NCBI RefSeq assembly: GCF_012524205.1
Contig: NZ_JABACI010000003.1
Location: 186,001-250,000, forward strand
Direction of reading: 5' to 3'
DNA length: 64,000 nucleotides
Source: Microbacterium salsuginis
GTDB taxonomy: Bacteria; Actinomycetota; Actinomycetes; Actinomycetales; Microbacteriaceae
The position numbers and the translations under genes are program-made. Of this stretch, positions 32,930 through 41,128 are shown in pieces. Positions within the stretch are counted from its first letter, which is position 1; every line of letters starts with the position of its first letter. Under the pieces are notes generated by a model that worked only from the letters and a program-made list of their open reading frames with translations, had not been told where the DNA came from and ran no database searches.

Positions 32930-33679
32930 ATGACGACCGCGCCGCTGCTCTATGTCTGCGTGCGGCCGCAGCAAGGCGCGGCGGCCGCCGAATACGAGTC
33001 GTTCCGGTCGGCGATGCGGGTCGACGAGGGCGAACTTGCACGACATGACCTGGTCCACGACCCGCTGCCGCCGGATGTGTTCGATCGCTTCAGCGGCTTC
33101 GTGATCGGCGGCAGTCCGTTCAACGTCGCGGATCCCGAGTCCACCAAGACCGACGCGCAACGGCGGCTCGAGGCCGACCTCGAGCGGATCGCCGCCCGTG
33201 CCGCCGAGGGCGATGGACCGGCGGCGATGTTCACCTGCTACGGCATCGGCGTCGTGACGCGGCTGCTCGGCGGCCGCGTCAGCCGCGCGTTTCCCGAAGA
33301 CACCGGTCCCGTCGCGATCGAGCTGACGGAGGCGGCGGCGTCCGATCCCGTCTTCGGTGGCATCGCGAACCGCTTCACGGCGCTCACCGCCCACAAGGAA
33401 GGCACCGAGGCCCTGCCGTCCGGCGCCGTGCAGCTCGCGACGAACGAGGCGTGCCCGGTGCAGGCGTATGTCGTGGGCGACCGGCTGTACGCGACCCAGT
33501 TCCACCCCGAGCCGACCACGCAGGCGTTCACCGAGCGCATGGCGGTCTACCGCGACGACGGCTACTTCGAGTCCAGCGCCTACGACGCGATCGCCGCCCG
33601 GGTGCTCGCCGCATCCGTGACCGAGCCCGCCCGTCTGCTGCGCGCATTCGCGGGCCGCTTCCGGCCGACCGCGGACTGA
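32930..33679 (+). CDS. class I glutamine amidotransferase-like protein
   Basis: 249 residues. The nucleophile elbow AAMFTCYGIGVV holds C103. The catalytic His-Glu pair is H192 and E194 in YATQFHPEP. GFVIGGSPFNV forms the oxyanion strand. It is a stand-alone GuaA-type glutaminase domain without a synthetase part; such proteins are often gamma-glutamyl hydrolases or of unknown amide specificity. It is divergent from the sigma-factor gene, with 105 bases between. Confidence 0.88.
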   Translation: MTTAPLLYVCVRPQQGAAAAEYESFRSAMRVDEGELARHDLVHDPLPPDVFDRFSGFVIGGSPFNVADPESTKTDAQRRLEADLERIAARAAEGDGPAAMFTCYGIGVVTRLLGGRVSRAFPEDTGPVAIELTEAAASDPVFGGIANRFTALTAHKEGTEALPSGAVQLATNEACPVQAYVVGDRLYATQFHPEPTTQAFTERMAVYRDDGYFESSAYDAIAARVLAASVTEPARLLRAFAGRFRPTAD

Positions 33680-33704
33680 GTGTCGCGGCAGTGGGGCGGA
33701 TGCC

Positions 33705-34505
33705 TCACTCGGCGTTGCGCACCTCATCCGACCACCGCAGCACCATGCCGACGAGCGGCACCAGCAGCACGACGCCCGCCGCGACGAACGCGGTGATGCC
33801 GATCGCGGCGTTCGCCGGCTCGAATGCGAGCCGCCCGACGCCGACCCACGTCAGTCCCCACGCCATCGCGAGTCCGGGAGCGATGCGCCAGCCGCTCGCC
33901 CACGCGATCGCGACACCGATGAGCGCCACCACGATGAGCACCGCGATGCCCCACGTCGTTGCGGCTTCGCCCCACGACTCCGGGACGACACGAGTGAGCC
34001 ACGCGGCGGTGTTCGCGACCGTGGCCAGCGCCACCCAGCCGAGGTGCAGGCCTGTCACTCCGTCGATCAGCATCGCGTCGACGATCCCTCGGCCAGGGAG
34101 CACGACCGCGCGGCGGAACGTCACGCCCAGCAGCACGAGCAGCACGATGATCGCCAGCACGGTGAGCGGAAGCGTCGCGAACTGGGCGGTGACCAGCCAC
34201 AGTCCGTTCAGCACCATCGTGCCCGCGATCAGCCAGCCGAGCGCGCGCTGCCGGTCCCGCCCACGCTGGGCGGGGAACGCCTGCCACACCGTGTAGGCGA
34301 ACAGGCCGACGTAGATGACCGTCCAGATCGAGAAGGCCGGGCGCGCCGGAGCCAGATAGGAGCCGTCGGCGTCGAGCGCCCCCTCCTGAAGGTCCTGCAC
34401 GGGCGTGCCGCCGAACAGACCGGTGCCCACCATCGCAGCGATGATCATGAAGCAGAAGGCGCTGATCACCGCGATCTGACGGACGAGATCCCTGGTGGCT
34501 GGCAT
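33705..34505 (-). CDS. TspO/MBR-related tryptophan-rich membrane protein
   Basis: 266 residues with about seven hydrophobic segments. Landmarks are APARPAFSIWTVIYVGLFAYTVWQAFP (quoted in part: RPAFSIWTVIYVGLF), MVLNGLWLVTAQF and GLHLGWVALATVANTAAWL. It is longer than a five-helix TspO and fits the actinobacterial tryptophan-rich sensory group. Ligand and role are unknown; related proteins bind tetrapyrroles or cholesterol. It is convergent with the amidotransferase gene. Confidence 0.85.
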   Translation of the reverse strand: MPATRDLVRQIAVISAFCFMIIAAMVGTGLFGGTPVQDLQEGALDADGSYLAPARPAFSIWTVIYVGLFAYTVWQAFPAQRGRDRQRALGWLIAGTMVLNGLWLVTAQFATLPLTVLAIIVLLVLLGVTFRRAVVLPGRGIVDAMLIDGVTGLHLGWVALATVANTAAWLTRVVPESWGEAATTWGIAVLIVVALIGVAIAWASGWRIAPGLAMAWGLTWVGVGRLAFEPANAAIGITAFVAAGVVLLVPLVGMVLRWSDEVRNAE

Positions 34506-34581
34506 CCCCTCACGCTAGGGCGAGGCGCGCACCGGTGACACCCCGTTGACAGCGAGGCGCGCGGCCCCTACCCGCGCGGAT

Positions 34582-35067
34582 TCACGAGCCGGCCGGCGGC
34601 GCGAGCAGCAGCGCCACCCGCTCGTCCAGATACGCCGCGAGGGGCATGTATCCGCCGGCGGCGCTCCAGCGTACGCTCGGGACGCCGCCGACGAGCGCCA
34701 GGGGGCCGCTTGCCTCGGCCCTGTCGACAGCCGTGGGGTCCAGCATCCGCCATCCGATGTGCACGGTCTCGCCCTCGTCGAACCCGCCCCGCCGGGCGGC
34801 GGCCGCCAGCGCCGCGCGCTGCCGCTGCGACTCGGCGGTGTATCCGCGGCGGGCCTCCTGGCGCGCGCGGACGACGTCGCCGGTCGCGAGCACCGCGTCG
34901 TCGGTGAGCAGAAGCACGCCCAGATGCCACGCCGATCCCCGGCGGACGATGCGCGCGGCGCGTGCGAAGCCGAGCACGCGGCGCGGTTCGATCAGCTCGC
35001 CCAGCGCCTCGCGCGGCGCGCCGCCGAGCCGGGCGCGCGCCGCGTCGAGGAACGAGGTCGTGCTCAC
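34582..35067 (-). CDS. hypothetical protein coupled to the antiporter gene
   Basis: 161 residues from GTG 35067, overlapping the antiporter stop by 4 nt (GTGA). No membrane segment. Visible features are FLDAARARLGGAPREALGEL, SAWHLGVLLLTDDAVLATGD and the ending YLDERVALLLAPPAGS. I do not recognise the family. Translational coupling suggests a cytoplasmic partner or regulator of the antiporter. Confidence 0.65.
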   Translation of the reverse strand: MSTTSFLDAARARLGGAPREALGELIEPRRVLGFARAARIVRRGSAWHLGVLLLTDDAVLATGDVVRARQEARRGYTAESQRQRAALAAAARRGGFDEGETVHIGWRMLDPTAVDRAEASGPLALVGGVPSVRWSAAGGYMPLAAYLDERVALLLAPPAGS

Positions 35068-36260
35068 GCCATGTCGTCCTGGAGAGCGCCGCCGCGTACC
35101 CGCTCGCCCCGCAGTGTCATGCCCAGCAGCGGGAAGAGCAGCACCGACAGCATGCCCGTGGCCACCAGCACCGCGTGCTGCCACGACGTGAGGATGCCTT
35201 CCTCGACGCCGATCGCGGTGACGGCGACGATGATCGGCAGGCCGGTCGCGCCCATCAGCGCGATCGACAGACGGTCACGACGCGTGGACCCCTCCGGCGC
35301 CGACAGCATCGACGGCAGCCCGCGGATGACGAACAGCGCGACCAGACCGACCGGGAGGAGCAGGAAGAGCACCGGGTCGTCGAGGAGCGCCTGAAGATCG
35401 AACGTGACGCCCGTGTAGATGAAGAACACCGGCACCAGGAAGCCGAACGCGACGCCCTCGATCTTGCTCTCGACGGCTTCGCGGTCGTGCTCCGACGCGT
35501 CGCGCATGATCAGACGCCAGATGATCCCGGCGGTGAACGCCCCGAGCAGCAGGTCCAGGTCGAGCACGATGCTCAGGGCCACCAGGGCCGCGAGGATCAG
35601 GAACACGACGCGGATCGCGAACTGGCCGGACGTGTGCAGGGTCGAGTTGACGAACGCGTGCATCGCGCCCCGCGGCAGCCGGAAGGCCAGCCAGATCGCC
35701 AGCGCGGCCACTGCGGCGAAGACGCCGAGGATGACCGTCGACAGCCCGGGCTCGCGGCCTCCGAGGAAGATGGAGATCGCGATCAGCGGTCCGAACTCGC
35801 CGACGGCGCCCAGTGCCGCGACCGCCTGACCGAACGGCGTGCGCATCTCTCCGGCATCCCGCAGCATCGGCAGCAGCGTGCCGAGCGCCGTCGAGCACAG
35901 CGCCACCCCGATCACGATGGCCGCCTCGCCCGGGGCCAGGAGGAAGCCCGCCGCCACGCCCGCGGCGAGGCTGATCAGCCATCCCAGCGACGCCCGGCGA
36001 CCGAGCCTGCCCCGGAACGCCCCGAACTCGATCTCGGTGCCTGCGACGAAGAAGAGCATCGCGAGTCCGAACTCCGACAGGGTGTCGACGAACTCGCTCG
36101 GCACGGCCCAGCCGAGCACCGCCGGACCGACCAGGATGCCCAGCACGAGCTCGAAGACGACCACGGGCACGCGCACCCACCGCCCGAGACCTCGTGCGAG
36201 CAGCGGCGCGAGCACCGCGAGGAGAGGTATCACCAGCAGCGTCGGCTCGAGGTCGTCCAC
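35064..36260 (-). CDS. cation:proton antiporter (CPA2/KefB type)
   Basis: 398 residues, GTG 36260, about 12 membrane segments. Matches to monovalent cation/proton antiporters: VLGILVGPAVLGWAVPS, ALFFVAGTEIEFGAF-like LAMLFFVAGTEIEF, ALCSTALGTLLPML and LLGAFTAGIIWRLI. No C-terminal TrkA-N regulatory domain is present. It exchanges K+ or Na+ for protons across the membrane. Confidence 0.9.
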   Translation of the reverse strand: MDDLEPTLLVIPLLAVLAPLLARGLGRWVRVPVVVFELVLGILVGPAVLGWAVPSEFVDTLSEFGLAMLFFVAGTEIEFGAFRGRLGRRASLGWLISLAAGVAAGFLLAPGEAAIVIGVALCSTALGTLLPMLRDAGEMRTPFGQAVAALGAVGEFGPLIAISIFLGGREPGLSTVILGVFAAVAALAIWLAFRLPRGAMHAFVNSTLHTSGQFAIRVVFLILAALVALSIVLDLDLLLGAFTAGIIWRLIMRDASEHDREAVESKIEGVAFGFLVPVFFIYTGVTFDLQALLDDPVLFLLLPVGLVALFVIRGLPSMLSAPEGSTRRDRLSIALMGATGLPIIVAVTAIGVEEGILTSWQHAVLVATGMLSVLLFPLLGMTLRGERVRGGALQDDMA

Positions 36261-36290
36261 GGGAGAAGACTACCGACGCGCCGGCGCGGC

Positions 36291-37430
36291 TCACGCGACG
36301 GGTTGCACCTCGCGCGCCGCCTCGAGCTGCTCCTCGGGCGGGGTCAGCTCGGCACGAGTGCGGTGGTGGCCGATGAGGGCGAGCACCACGCCGCCGATGA
36401 GCCAGGCGAGCAGTGTCAGCCAGGCCACCGCCGTCGACGCATCCGGGAAGTAGGTCACCGACCGCAACAGCGTCGCGGAGGCCCCTGGCACGAAGAACTG
36501 GCCGATCGCGCCCCACGGTTCCAGAAGGAACTGCGGCGGCGTCGCCGCGGCGGCGATCGGGTTCGCGATGAACATCGTGATGACCGCCCCCACCCCGATC
36601 CCGGCCGGACCCATCAGGGCAGCCAGCCCGACGATGAGCGCCGACGTCGCCGTGACTCCGAGACCGATGACGGCGGCGTTGAGCAGCCAGTCTCCGGGAA
36701 GCAGTCCGAACCAGGTCTGCATCACGAGCGTGATGAGCGCACCGGCCGCGATCCCGAAGATGAGCAGGCCGACCAGCCGCCGGACCACTCCCTGCACCAG
36801 CAGCGTAAGCAGGATTCCGCCGAGCATCCCGCCCAGGACGAGAGGGAAGACGGATGCTGCGAGCCCGGCGCCGGTCGCATCGCCCTCTGTCAGCGGCACC
36901 AGGTCGGTCACCGTCACCACCGGGATCTCGGGCTGGCCAGCCGGCCCGCCTTCGGGGAGCTGCGGACGCTGACCCGCCTGGAGCGCGCCGACGAGGGCGG
37001 TGAGCTGCTCGGTGAGGGTGGACTTCGCGCGGTCGTCGATCTGCGCCTGCAGCTGTCCTGCGACCCCGCGCAGCGCCTGCGCGGCCACCGGACTCGCGGC
37101 GGTCGCGACCAGCACCTCGGGCTCGTCGCCGAGGAGGATCGCCCCGTACAGCTCGCGCGACTCGATCCGGGTCGCGGCGTCGTCGCGCGAGTCGACCTCG
37201 TGCAGGACGAAGGGGGCGGGATCCTGCTCGGCCAGCACGTTCTCGACGGCCGTGACCGCCTCGGCCGGACCCGAGATCCCGACCGGGAGGTTCTGCGCCT
37301 GCGAGGTCGCCGCCGGCCAGACGAAGGCCATGACGATGACGGCGACGATGAGGGATCCTGCGACACCGAGCAGCGCGGCGATCCTCCAGCGCGTGGGGCG
37401 CAGCCCGGTGTCTTCCTGGGTGGCGTTCAT
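36291..37430 (-). CDS. YhgE/ABC-2-type membrane protein controlled by the adjacent TetR
   Basis: 379 residues from ATG 37430. One N-terminal helix (IAALLGVAGSLIVAVIVMAFVW) is followed by an extracytoplasmic stretch of about 150 residues, then five or six helices (LGGMLGGILLTLLVQGVV, LITLVMQTWFGLLPGDWLL). This one-plus-five layout is that of YhgE/Pip or ABC-2 permease proteins. Without an ATPase gene beside it, it may be a stand-alone exporter component. It is divergent from the TetR gene with 64 bases between. Confidence 0.8.
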   Translation of the reverse strand: MNATQEDTGLRPTRWRIAALLGVAGSLIVAVIVMAFVWPAATSQAQNLPVGISGPAEAVTAVENVLAEQDPAPFVLHEVDSRDDAATRIESRELYGAILLGDEPEVLVATAASPVAAQALRGVAGQLQAQIDDRAKSTLTEQLTALVGALQAGQRPQLPEGGPAGQPEIPVVTVTDLVPLTEGDATGAGLAASVFPLVLGGMLGGILLTLLVQGVVRRLVGLLIFGIAAGALITLVMQTWFGLLPGDWLLNAAVIGLGVTATSALIVGLAALMGPAGIGVGAVITMFIANPIAAAATPPQFLLEPWGAIGQFFVPGASATLLRSVTYFPDASTAVAWLTLLAWLIGGVVLALIGHHRTRAELTPPEEQLEAAREVQPVA

Positions 37431-37455
37431 GGCGACTCCTAAAAGAGAATGATGG

Positions 37456-37491
37456 TTCTGTTTGTGACAATAACAGAATCGGTATTCTGTT
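37456..37491. promoter_or_regulatory. TetR operator in the divergent promoter
   Basis: AACAGAAT-CGGT-ATTCTGTT (37472-37491) is a perfect 8-bp palindrome. A further TTCTGTT half-site at 37456-37462 pairs with the AACAGAA arm. A possible -10 TATTCT (37483-37488) with -35 TTGTGA (37462-37467) lies within the operator and would start transcription at or next to the ATG of the TetR gene (37495). No Shine-Dalgarno precedes that ATG, so the mRNA is probably leaderless and self-repressed. Confidence 0.7.
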
Positions 37492-37494
37492 TCC

Positions 37495-38085
37495 ATGCCG
37501 AAGGTGACAGAGGCCTACCGCGAAGCCCGCCGCGACGAGATCGCCCGCGCGGCGCTGCGCTGTCTCGAGCGCAAGGGCGTGCGCGACACGTCGATCGCCG
37601 ACATCGTCGAGGAGTCGGGGCTGTCGACGGGCGCGATCTACTCGCACTTCTCGAACAAGGCGGAGCTCGCGCGCTACATCGTCGGCCGCTTTCTCATCCC
37701 GCGTCTCGATGCACTCGAGTCGACCGCGGCGCGGGGCCGGATCCTCGCGCCGTCAGAGGTGCTGCGCGGCATGCTCTCGGTCTTCCGTCACACCGGACTG
37801 CCGCCATCACTGGTCGTGCAGTTCTGGGGCGAGGCGATGGTCGAGCCGGACCTCCACACAGAGATGCTCAACACCGCCGGCCGCCTGCGCACCTCCCTCA
37901 CGACGGCGATCACGCCGTGGGCACGCACGCGCACGGAGTCAGATGCCGAGGCGGACGCGCTCGCGGGACGCCTGTCGCGGACGATCGCCGCCCTCGCACA
38001 GGGCTACGTGTCGAACACCGCGGTGTTCGGTCCTCGCGACATCGACGAGTACGTCGACGACGCCATCATCGTGCTGGGCACCTGA
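37495..38085 (+). CDS. TetR-family transcriptional regulator
   Basis: 196 residues. The N-terminal helix-turn-helix is YREARRDEIARAALRCLERKGV, then TSIADIVEESGLSTGAIYSHFSNKAELAR (quoted in parts). The ligand-binding half is unique. Divergent orientation and the palindromic operator at its start indicate control of itself and of the membrane protein at 36291-37430. The stop is 13 bases from the convergent alarmone synthetase stop. Confidence 0.92.
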   Translation: MPKVTEAYREARRDEIARAALRCLERKGVRDTSIADIVEESGLSTGAIYSHFSNKAELARYIVGRFLIPRLDALESTAARGRILAPSEVLRGMLSVFRHTGLPPSLVVQFWGEAMVEPDLHTEMLNTAGRLRTSLTTAITPWARTRTESDAEADALAGRLSRTIAALAQGYVSNTAVFGPRDIDEYVDDAIIVLGT

Positions 38086-38097
38086 GAGCAGGAGGCG

Positions 38098-38952
38098 CTA
38101 CACCGGACGGGCGCTCGGCGGGTCTGCGGCGGGGCCCACGCGGCCGGAGTCTCCGCCCAAGGCGTCGGCGGCGAAGCGCGGGGTCGTGGGGACCGTCGGC
38201 GGATCCACCGGCGTCGCCACCTCGAGCTCGCGAGCGGGAATCACCCTCCCGCCGGAGCTGCCCGGTCCGCCGCCGCCGCGGATCGCCCGGTGCAGGCGCT
38301 CCATGCGCTCGTCGAGCTCGGCGGCGGTGTCGGCCGCGTCCTTGAGGCTGGCGAGCAGCTCGTCGGGCACGAGAGTGTCGTACTTGTAGTAGATCTTGTG
38401 CTCGAGGCTCGCCCAGAAATCCATCGCGATCGTGCGGAACTGCACCTCGACGGGCACCTCGATGCGGCCGGTCGACAGGAACACCGGCACCTCGATGATC
38501 GCGTGCAGGCTCTTGTAGCCGTTCGCCTTCGGCTCGGCGATGTAGTCCTTCACCTGGATGAGGCGCACGTCGTCCTGGGCCGTCAGCAGGTCGAACAGCC
38601 GGTACACGTCGGCGACGAAGCTGCAGGTGATGCGCACGCCGGCGATGTCGGTGACATGGCGGCGGATCGTCGCGAAGTCGCCCTCGATGCCCTTGCGCTG
38701 CACCTTCTCGACCAGGCTGTCCGGCGACTTGACGCGGCTCGATACATGCTCGATCGGGTTGTAGTCGTGAGTGAGCAGGAATTCGTCGCGCAGGATCCCG
38801 ATCTTCGTCTCGACCTCCTGCAGCCCGAACCGGTACTCCATCAGGAACCGCTGCAGCCCATCCCGCATCTCTCGCAGCTCTGCGGCCGAGACGGTGATCT
38901 CGGTGTCGTCGGCGGATGTCGTCACAGGCACCAGGGGCGCGGGGTTCGGCAT
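38098..38952 (-). CDS. small alarmone synthetase, (p)ppGpp synthetase family
   Basis: 284 residues. The RelA/SpoT nucleotidyltransferase domain is seen in EHVSSRVKSPDSLVEKV, DIAGVRITCSFVADVYRL, YIAEPKANGYKSLHAI, PVEVQFRTIAMDFWASLEHKI and YYKYD. There is no hydrolase or regulatory (TGS/ACT) domain, so it is a stand-alone synthetase of the RelQ/YjbM type. The tail beyond about residue 225 is Gly/Pro-rich and low in complexity; residues about 254-274 are encoded by a copy of a repeat also found between genes at 4378-4438. Confidence 0.9.
   Translation of the reverse strand: MPNPAPLVPVTTSADDTEITVSAAELREMRDGLQRFLMEYRFGLQEVETKIGILRDEFLLTHDYNPIEHVSSRVKSPDSLVEKVQRKGIEGDFATIRRHVTDIAGVRITCSFVADVYRLFDLLTAQDDVRLIQVKDYIAEPKANGYKSLHAIIEVPVFLSTGRIEVPVEVQFRTIAMDFWASLEHKIYYKYDTLVPDELLASLKDAADTAAELDERMERLHRAIRGGGGPGSSGGRVIPARELEVATPVDPPTVPTTPRFAADALGGDSGRVGPAADPPSARPV
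38133..38193. repeat. dispersed 61-nt repeat, copy B (inside a coding tail)
   Basis: It aligns without gaps to 4378-4438, sharing GGCCCACGCGGCCGGAG at the start and CGTGGGGAC at the end. Here it encodes part of the non-conserved C-terminal tail of the alarmone synthetase on the opposite strand. Confidence 0.5.
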
Positions 38953-39035
38953 GCCCCCACGCTAGGGAGGGCGGCTACGAGAGTCCTGTGAGAACCGGAT
39001 GCCGTGGCGCAGGGCCGGACGGAGTCAGGCGCGCG

Positions 39036-39881
39036 TCACGCGTCGTCGAGGGCGCGCTGGGCCCGCTGGGCTTCCTTCGCGGCTTCGCGCGCCTTGCTCG
39101 CTGCTTCGGCCCGCTCCCCCTCGATGGCTTCGAGCTTGGCCGTGGCGGCGGCCTCGTCCTCTTCGAGCCGGGCGAGGTCGCGGCGCAGGTCGTCGATGCG
39201 CTCGCGGACGTGGTCGACCCGTTCCTGGGCCTTGGCACGGCGGTCGTCGATGCGCGCGAGCACGCGCTCGGTCTCGTTCGCGAGGCGCTCGGCCTCGCGG
39301 GCCGCCTTCTCGGCGGCCTTGCGCGCACGGCGTTCGGCGAGGTCGTCGCGCGCCACGGGTGCCGGGGCTCCGGGGAGTGAACCGCCGACCGCGTCGGCGA
39401 GCGCCTCGGGTTCGATGTCGCCGGCTTCGAGCGGCTTGACGAGGCGGCCGGTCATGACGGCGGCGGCTGCTGCGGCATCCATCACCGCCGCGTTGATCGT
39501 CTTCTCGACATCCTCGCGCGCGGCCGCGCTCACGGTGACCCCGGCATCCTTCGCCAGCTCCACGGCCTCTTTCGCGAGGGCCGCGACCAGCTGCCGGCGC
39601 TGGCGGCCGAGCCGCGACATCTCGGCGGCGTCGAGGTCGTCCTGCGCCTCGCGCAGCGCGGCAGAGAGTTCCAGCGCCTCGCCGAGCTGGCCTTGGCGGG
39701 CGAGCAGGTTGACCGCCCAGGCCGCGACGGTGGGCTTGCGCAGCGCCTTCACCTCACGCGCGACGACTCCCCCGGCCATGCCGGCCCGCGCATTGCGGGT
39801 CTTCGTGAACTCGTCGGGAGGCAGGGCGTACAGCTCAGCGGCGATCTCGTCGAGCTGCTCCGTCGCGTCGGCCTGCGGCAT
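39036..39881 (-). CDS. hypothetical coiled-coil protein
   Basis: 281 residues from ATG 39881 (MPQADATEQLDEIAAELYAL). No membrane segment or signal peptide. The first 110 residues contain PPDEFTKTRNARAGMAG and VAAWAVNLLARQGQLGEAL. The last 130 residues form a long charged Ala/Arg/Glu-rich coiled coil (RRARKAAEKAAREAERL, RVDHVRERIDDLRRDL). I recall similar hypothetical proteins in Microbacteriaceae, without known function. Confidence 0.75.
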   Translation of the reverse strand: MPQADATEQLDEIAAELYALPPDEFTKTRNARAGMAGGVVAREVKALRKPTVAAWAVNLLARQGQLGEALELSAALREAQDDLDAAEMSRLGRQRRQLVAALAKEAVELAKDAGVTVSAAAREDVEKTINAAVMDAAAAAAVMTGRLVKPLEAGDIEPEALADAVGGSLPGAPAPVARDDLAERRARKAAEKAAREAERLANETERVLARIDDRRAKAQERVDHVRERIDDLRRDLARLEEDEAAATAKLEAIEGERAEAASKAREAAKEAQRAQRALDDA

Positions 39882-39910
39882 CCGCCCATTCTTGCGCGTC
39901 TCGCCGCCCG

Positions 39911-40999
39911 TCACACGATCTCGTAGAACCTCCACAACCCGAACTCCGGCACCAGGATGTCGATATCGGTCCATCCCGCCGCGCGTGCATACTCGCGCAG
40001 AGTGTCGGGACGCATCACTGTCCCTGTCGCCGCGCTCGGCCGATGCGACATCCCGTCCGGCAGGCACACGAAGAGGCTGAACCCGTAGAGCAGCCGCTCG
40101 AGGTCCGACGCGTCCGGTGCGAATCGATCGGCTGCGGCCTCGTCCATGACGACCACGACGCCGCCCTCGGCGACAGCCGCCTTCGCGGCGGCCAGCACCT
40201 CGACCGGATGCGGCATGTCGTGGAGGCATTCGAAAGCGAAGACGCCGTCGAAGGGACCGTGCTCGGCCAGCAGCGCGGCGTCGGCGAGCAGGAAGACGAC
40301 CCGATCGGACACTCCGGCCTCAGCAGCGTTCACTCGTGCGGCCTCCACCGACGCTTCGTCGATATCGAACCCGACGACTTGGAGCTGCGGATAGCTCTGC
40401 GCGAGCGAGATCGCCGACCATCCCGCACCGGCGCCGATGTCGGCGATCCGCGCACCGGGGCGCCGCAGAACCGTGTGAATCCGCTCGACTCCGCCGAAGA
40501 CCCGCGGCAGCTGCTCGAACCAAGGGCGGTTCATGTCGGCCTGCGCCTCGCGAGCATGGATTCCGAGCTGTTCCCAGCTGACCCCTCCACCCTCACGGTA
40601 GGCGTGGAGCAGAGCGGGCAGCTGCTCGGCCGCCGCAGCGGCCATGCGTGCCAGGGGCTCGAGGTACGACAGGCTGGTCCGATCCAGCAGCACCTCGCCG
40701 ACGCCGGGCGCCAGCGAGAAACGCCGGGACGCGGCATCCGCCCGCTCATCCTCGACCACGAGGATCCCGCCGGCAGCCTGCTGCTCGAGCCATTCACGTG
40801 CGTAGCGCGGATCGGTCCTCGTCCGCGTGGCCAGTTCTTCCGCCGTCGAGCCGCTTCGCTCCTCCAGCGCGGCGTACCAGCCCAGCTGCGATCCCAGATG
40901 GATGGCCATGACGTCCATCCAGCCGAGCGTCGCCGCCATCATGCGATCAGCGAAGGCCGCGGTCGCATCCGCCGACGTCTGCGTGAGGGTGGTGGTCAT
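39911..40999 (-). CDS. class I SAM-dependent methyltransferase
   Basis: 362 residues. An N-terminal winged-helix dimerisation part (GSTAEELATRTRTDPRYAREWLEQ) is followed by the SAM-binding fold: motif I RIADIGAGAGWSAISLA, VVGFDIDEASVEAAR, VFAFECLHDMPHPVEVL and the domain end. Architecture fits small-molecule O/C-methyltransferases or related transcription-linked enzymes. Substrate unknown. It lies downstream of the LuxR gene on the same strand. Confidence 0.88.
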   Translation of the reverse strand: MTTTLTQTSADATAAFADRMMAATLGWMDVMAIHLGSQLGWYAALEERSGSTAEELATRTRTDPRYAREWLEQQAAGGILVVEDERADAASRRFSLAPGVGEVLLDRTSLSYLEPLARMAAAAAEQLPALLHAYREGGGVSWEQLGIHAREAQADMNRPWFEQLPRVFGGVERIHTVLRRPGARIADIGAGAGWSAISLAQSYPQLQVVGFDIDEASVEAARVNAAEAGVSDRVVFLLADAALLAEHGPFDGVFAFECLHDMPHPVEVLAAAKAAVAEGGVVVVMDEAAADRFAPDASDLERLLYGFSLFVCLPDGMSHRPSAATGTVMRPDTLREYARAAGWTDIDILVPEFGLWRFYEIV

Positions 41000-41128
41000 C
41001 TCGTGTCTCCTTGGTCGAGGGTCCTGGTGCGCTACGACGCTACGGACGAGGCGGGATCCGCCGCGTCGGTCGAACGGCGCAGATCGGCGGTCGGCATCTG
41101 CATGATTCGGTGCAGGAGCGGGACGCCG

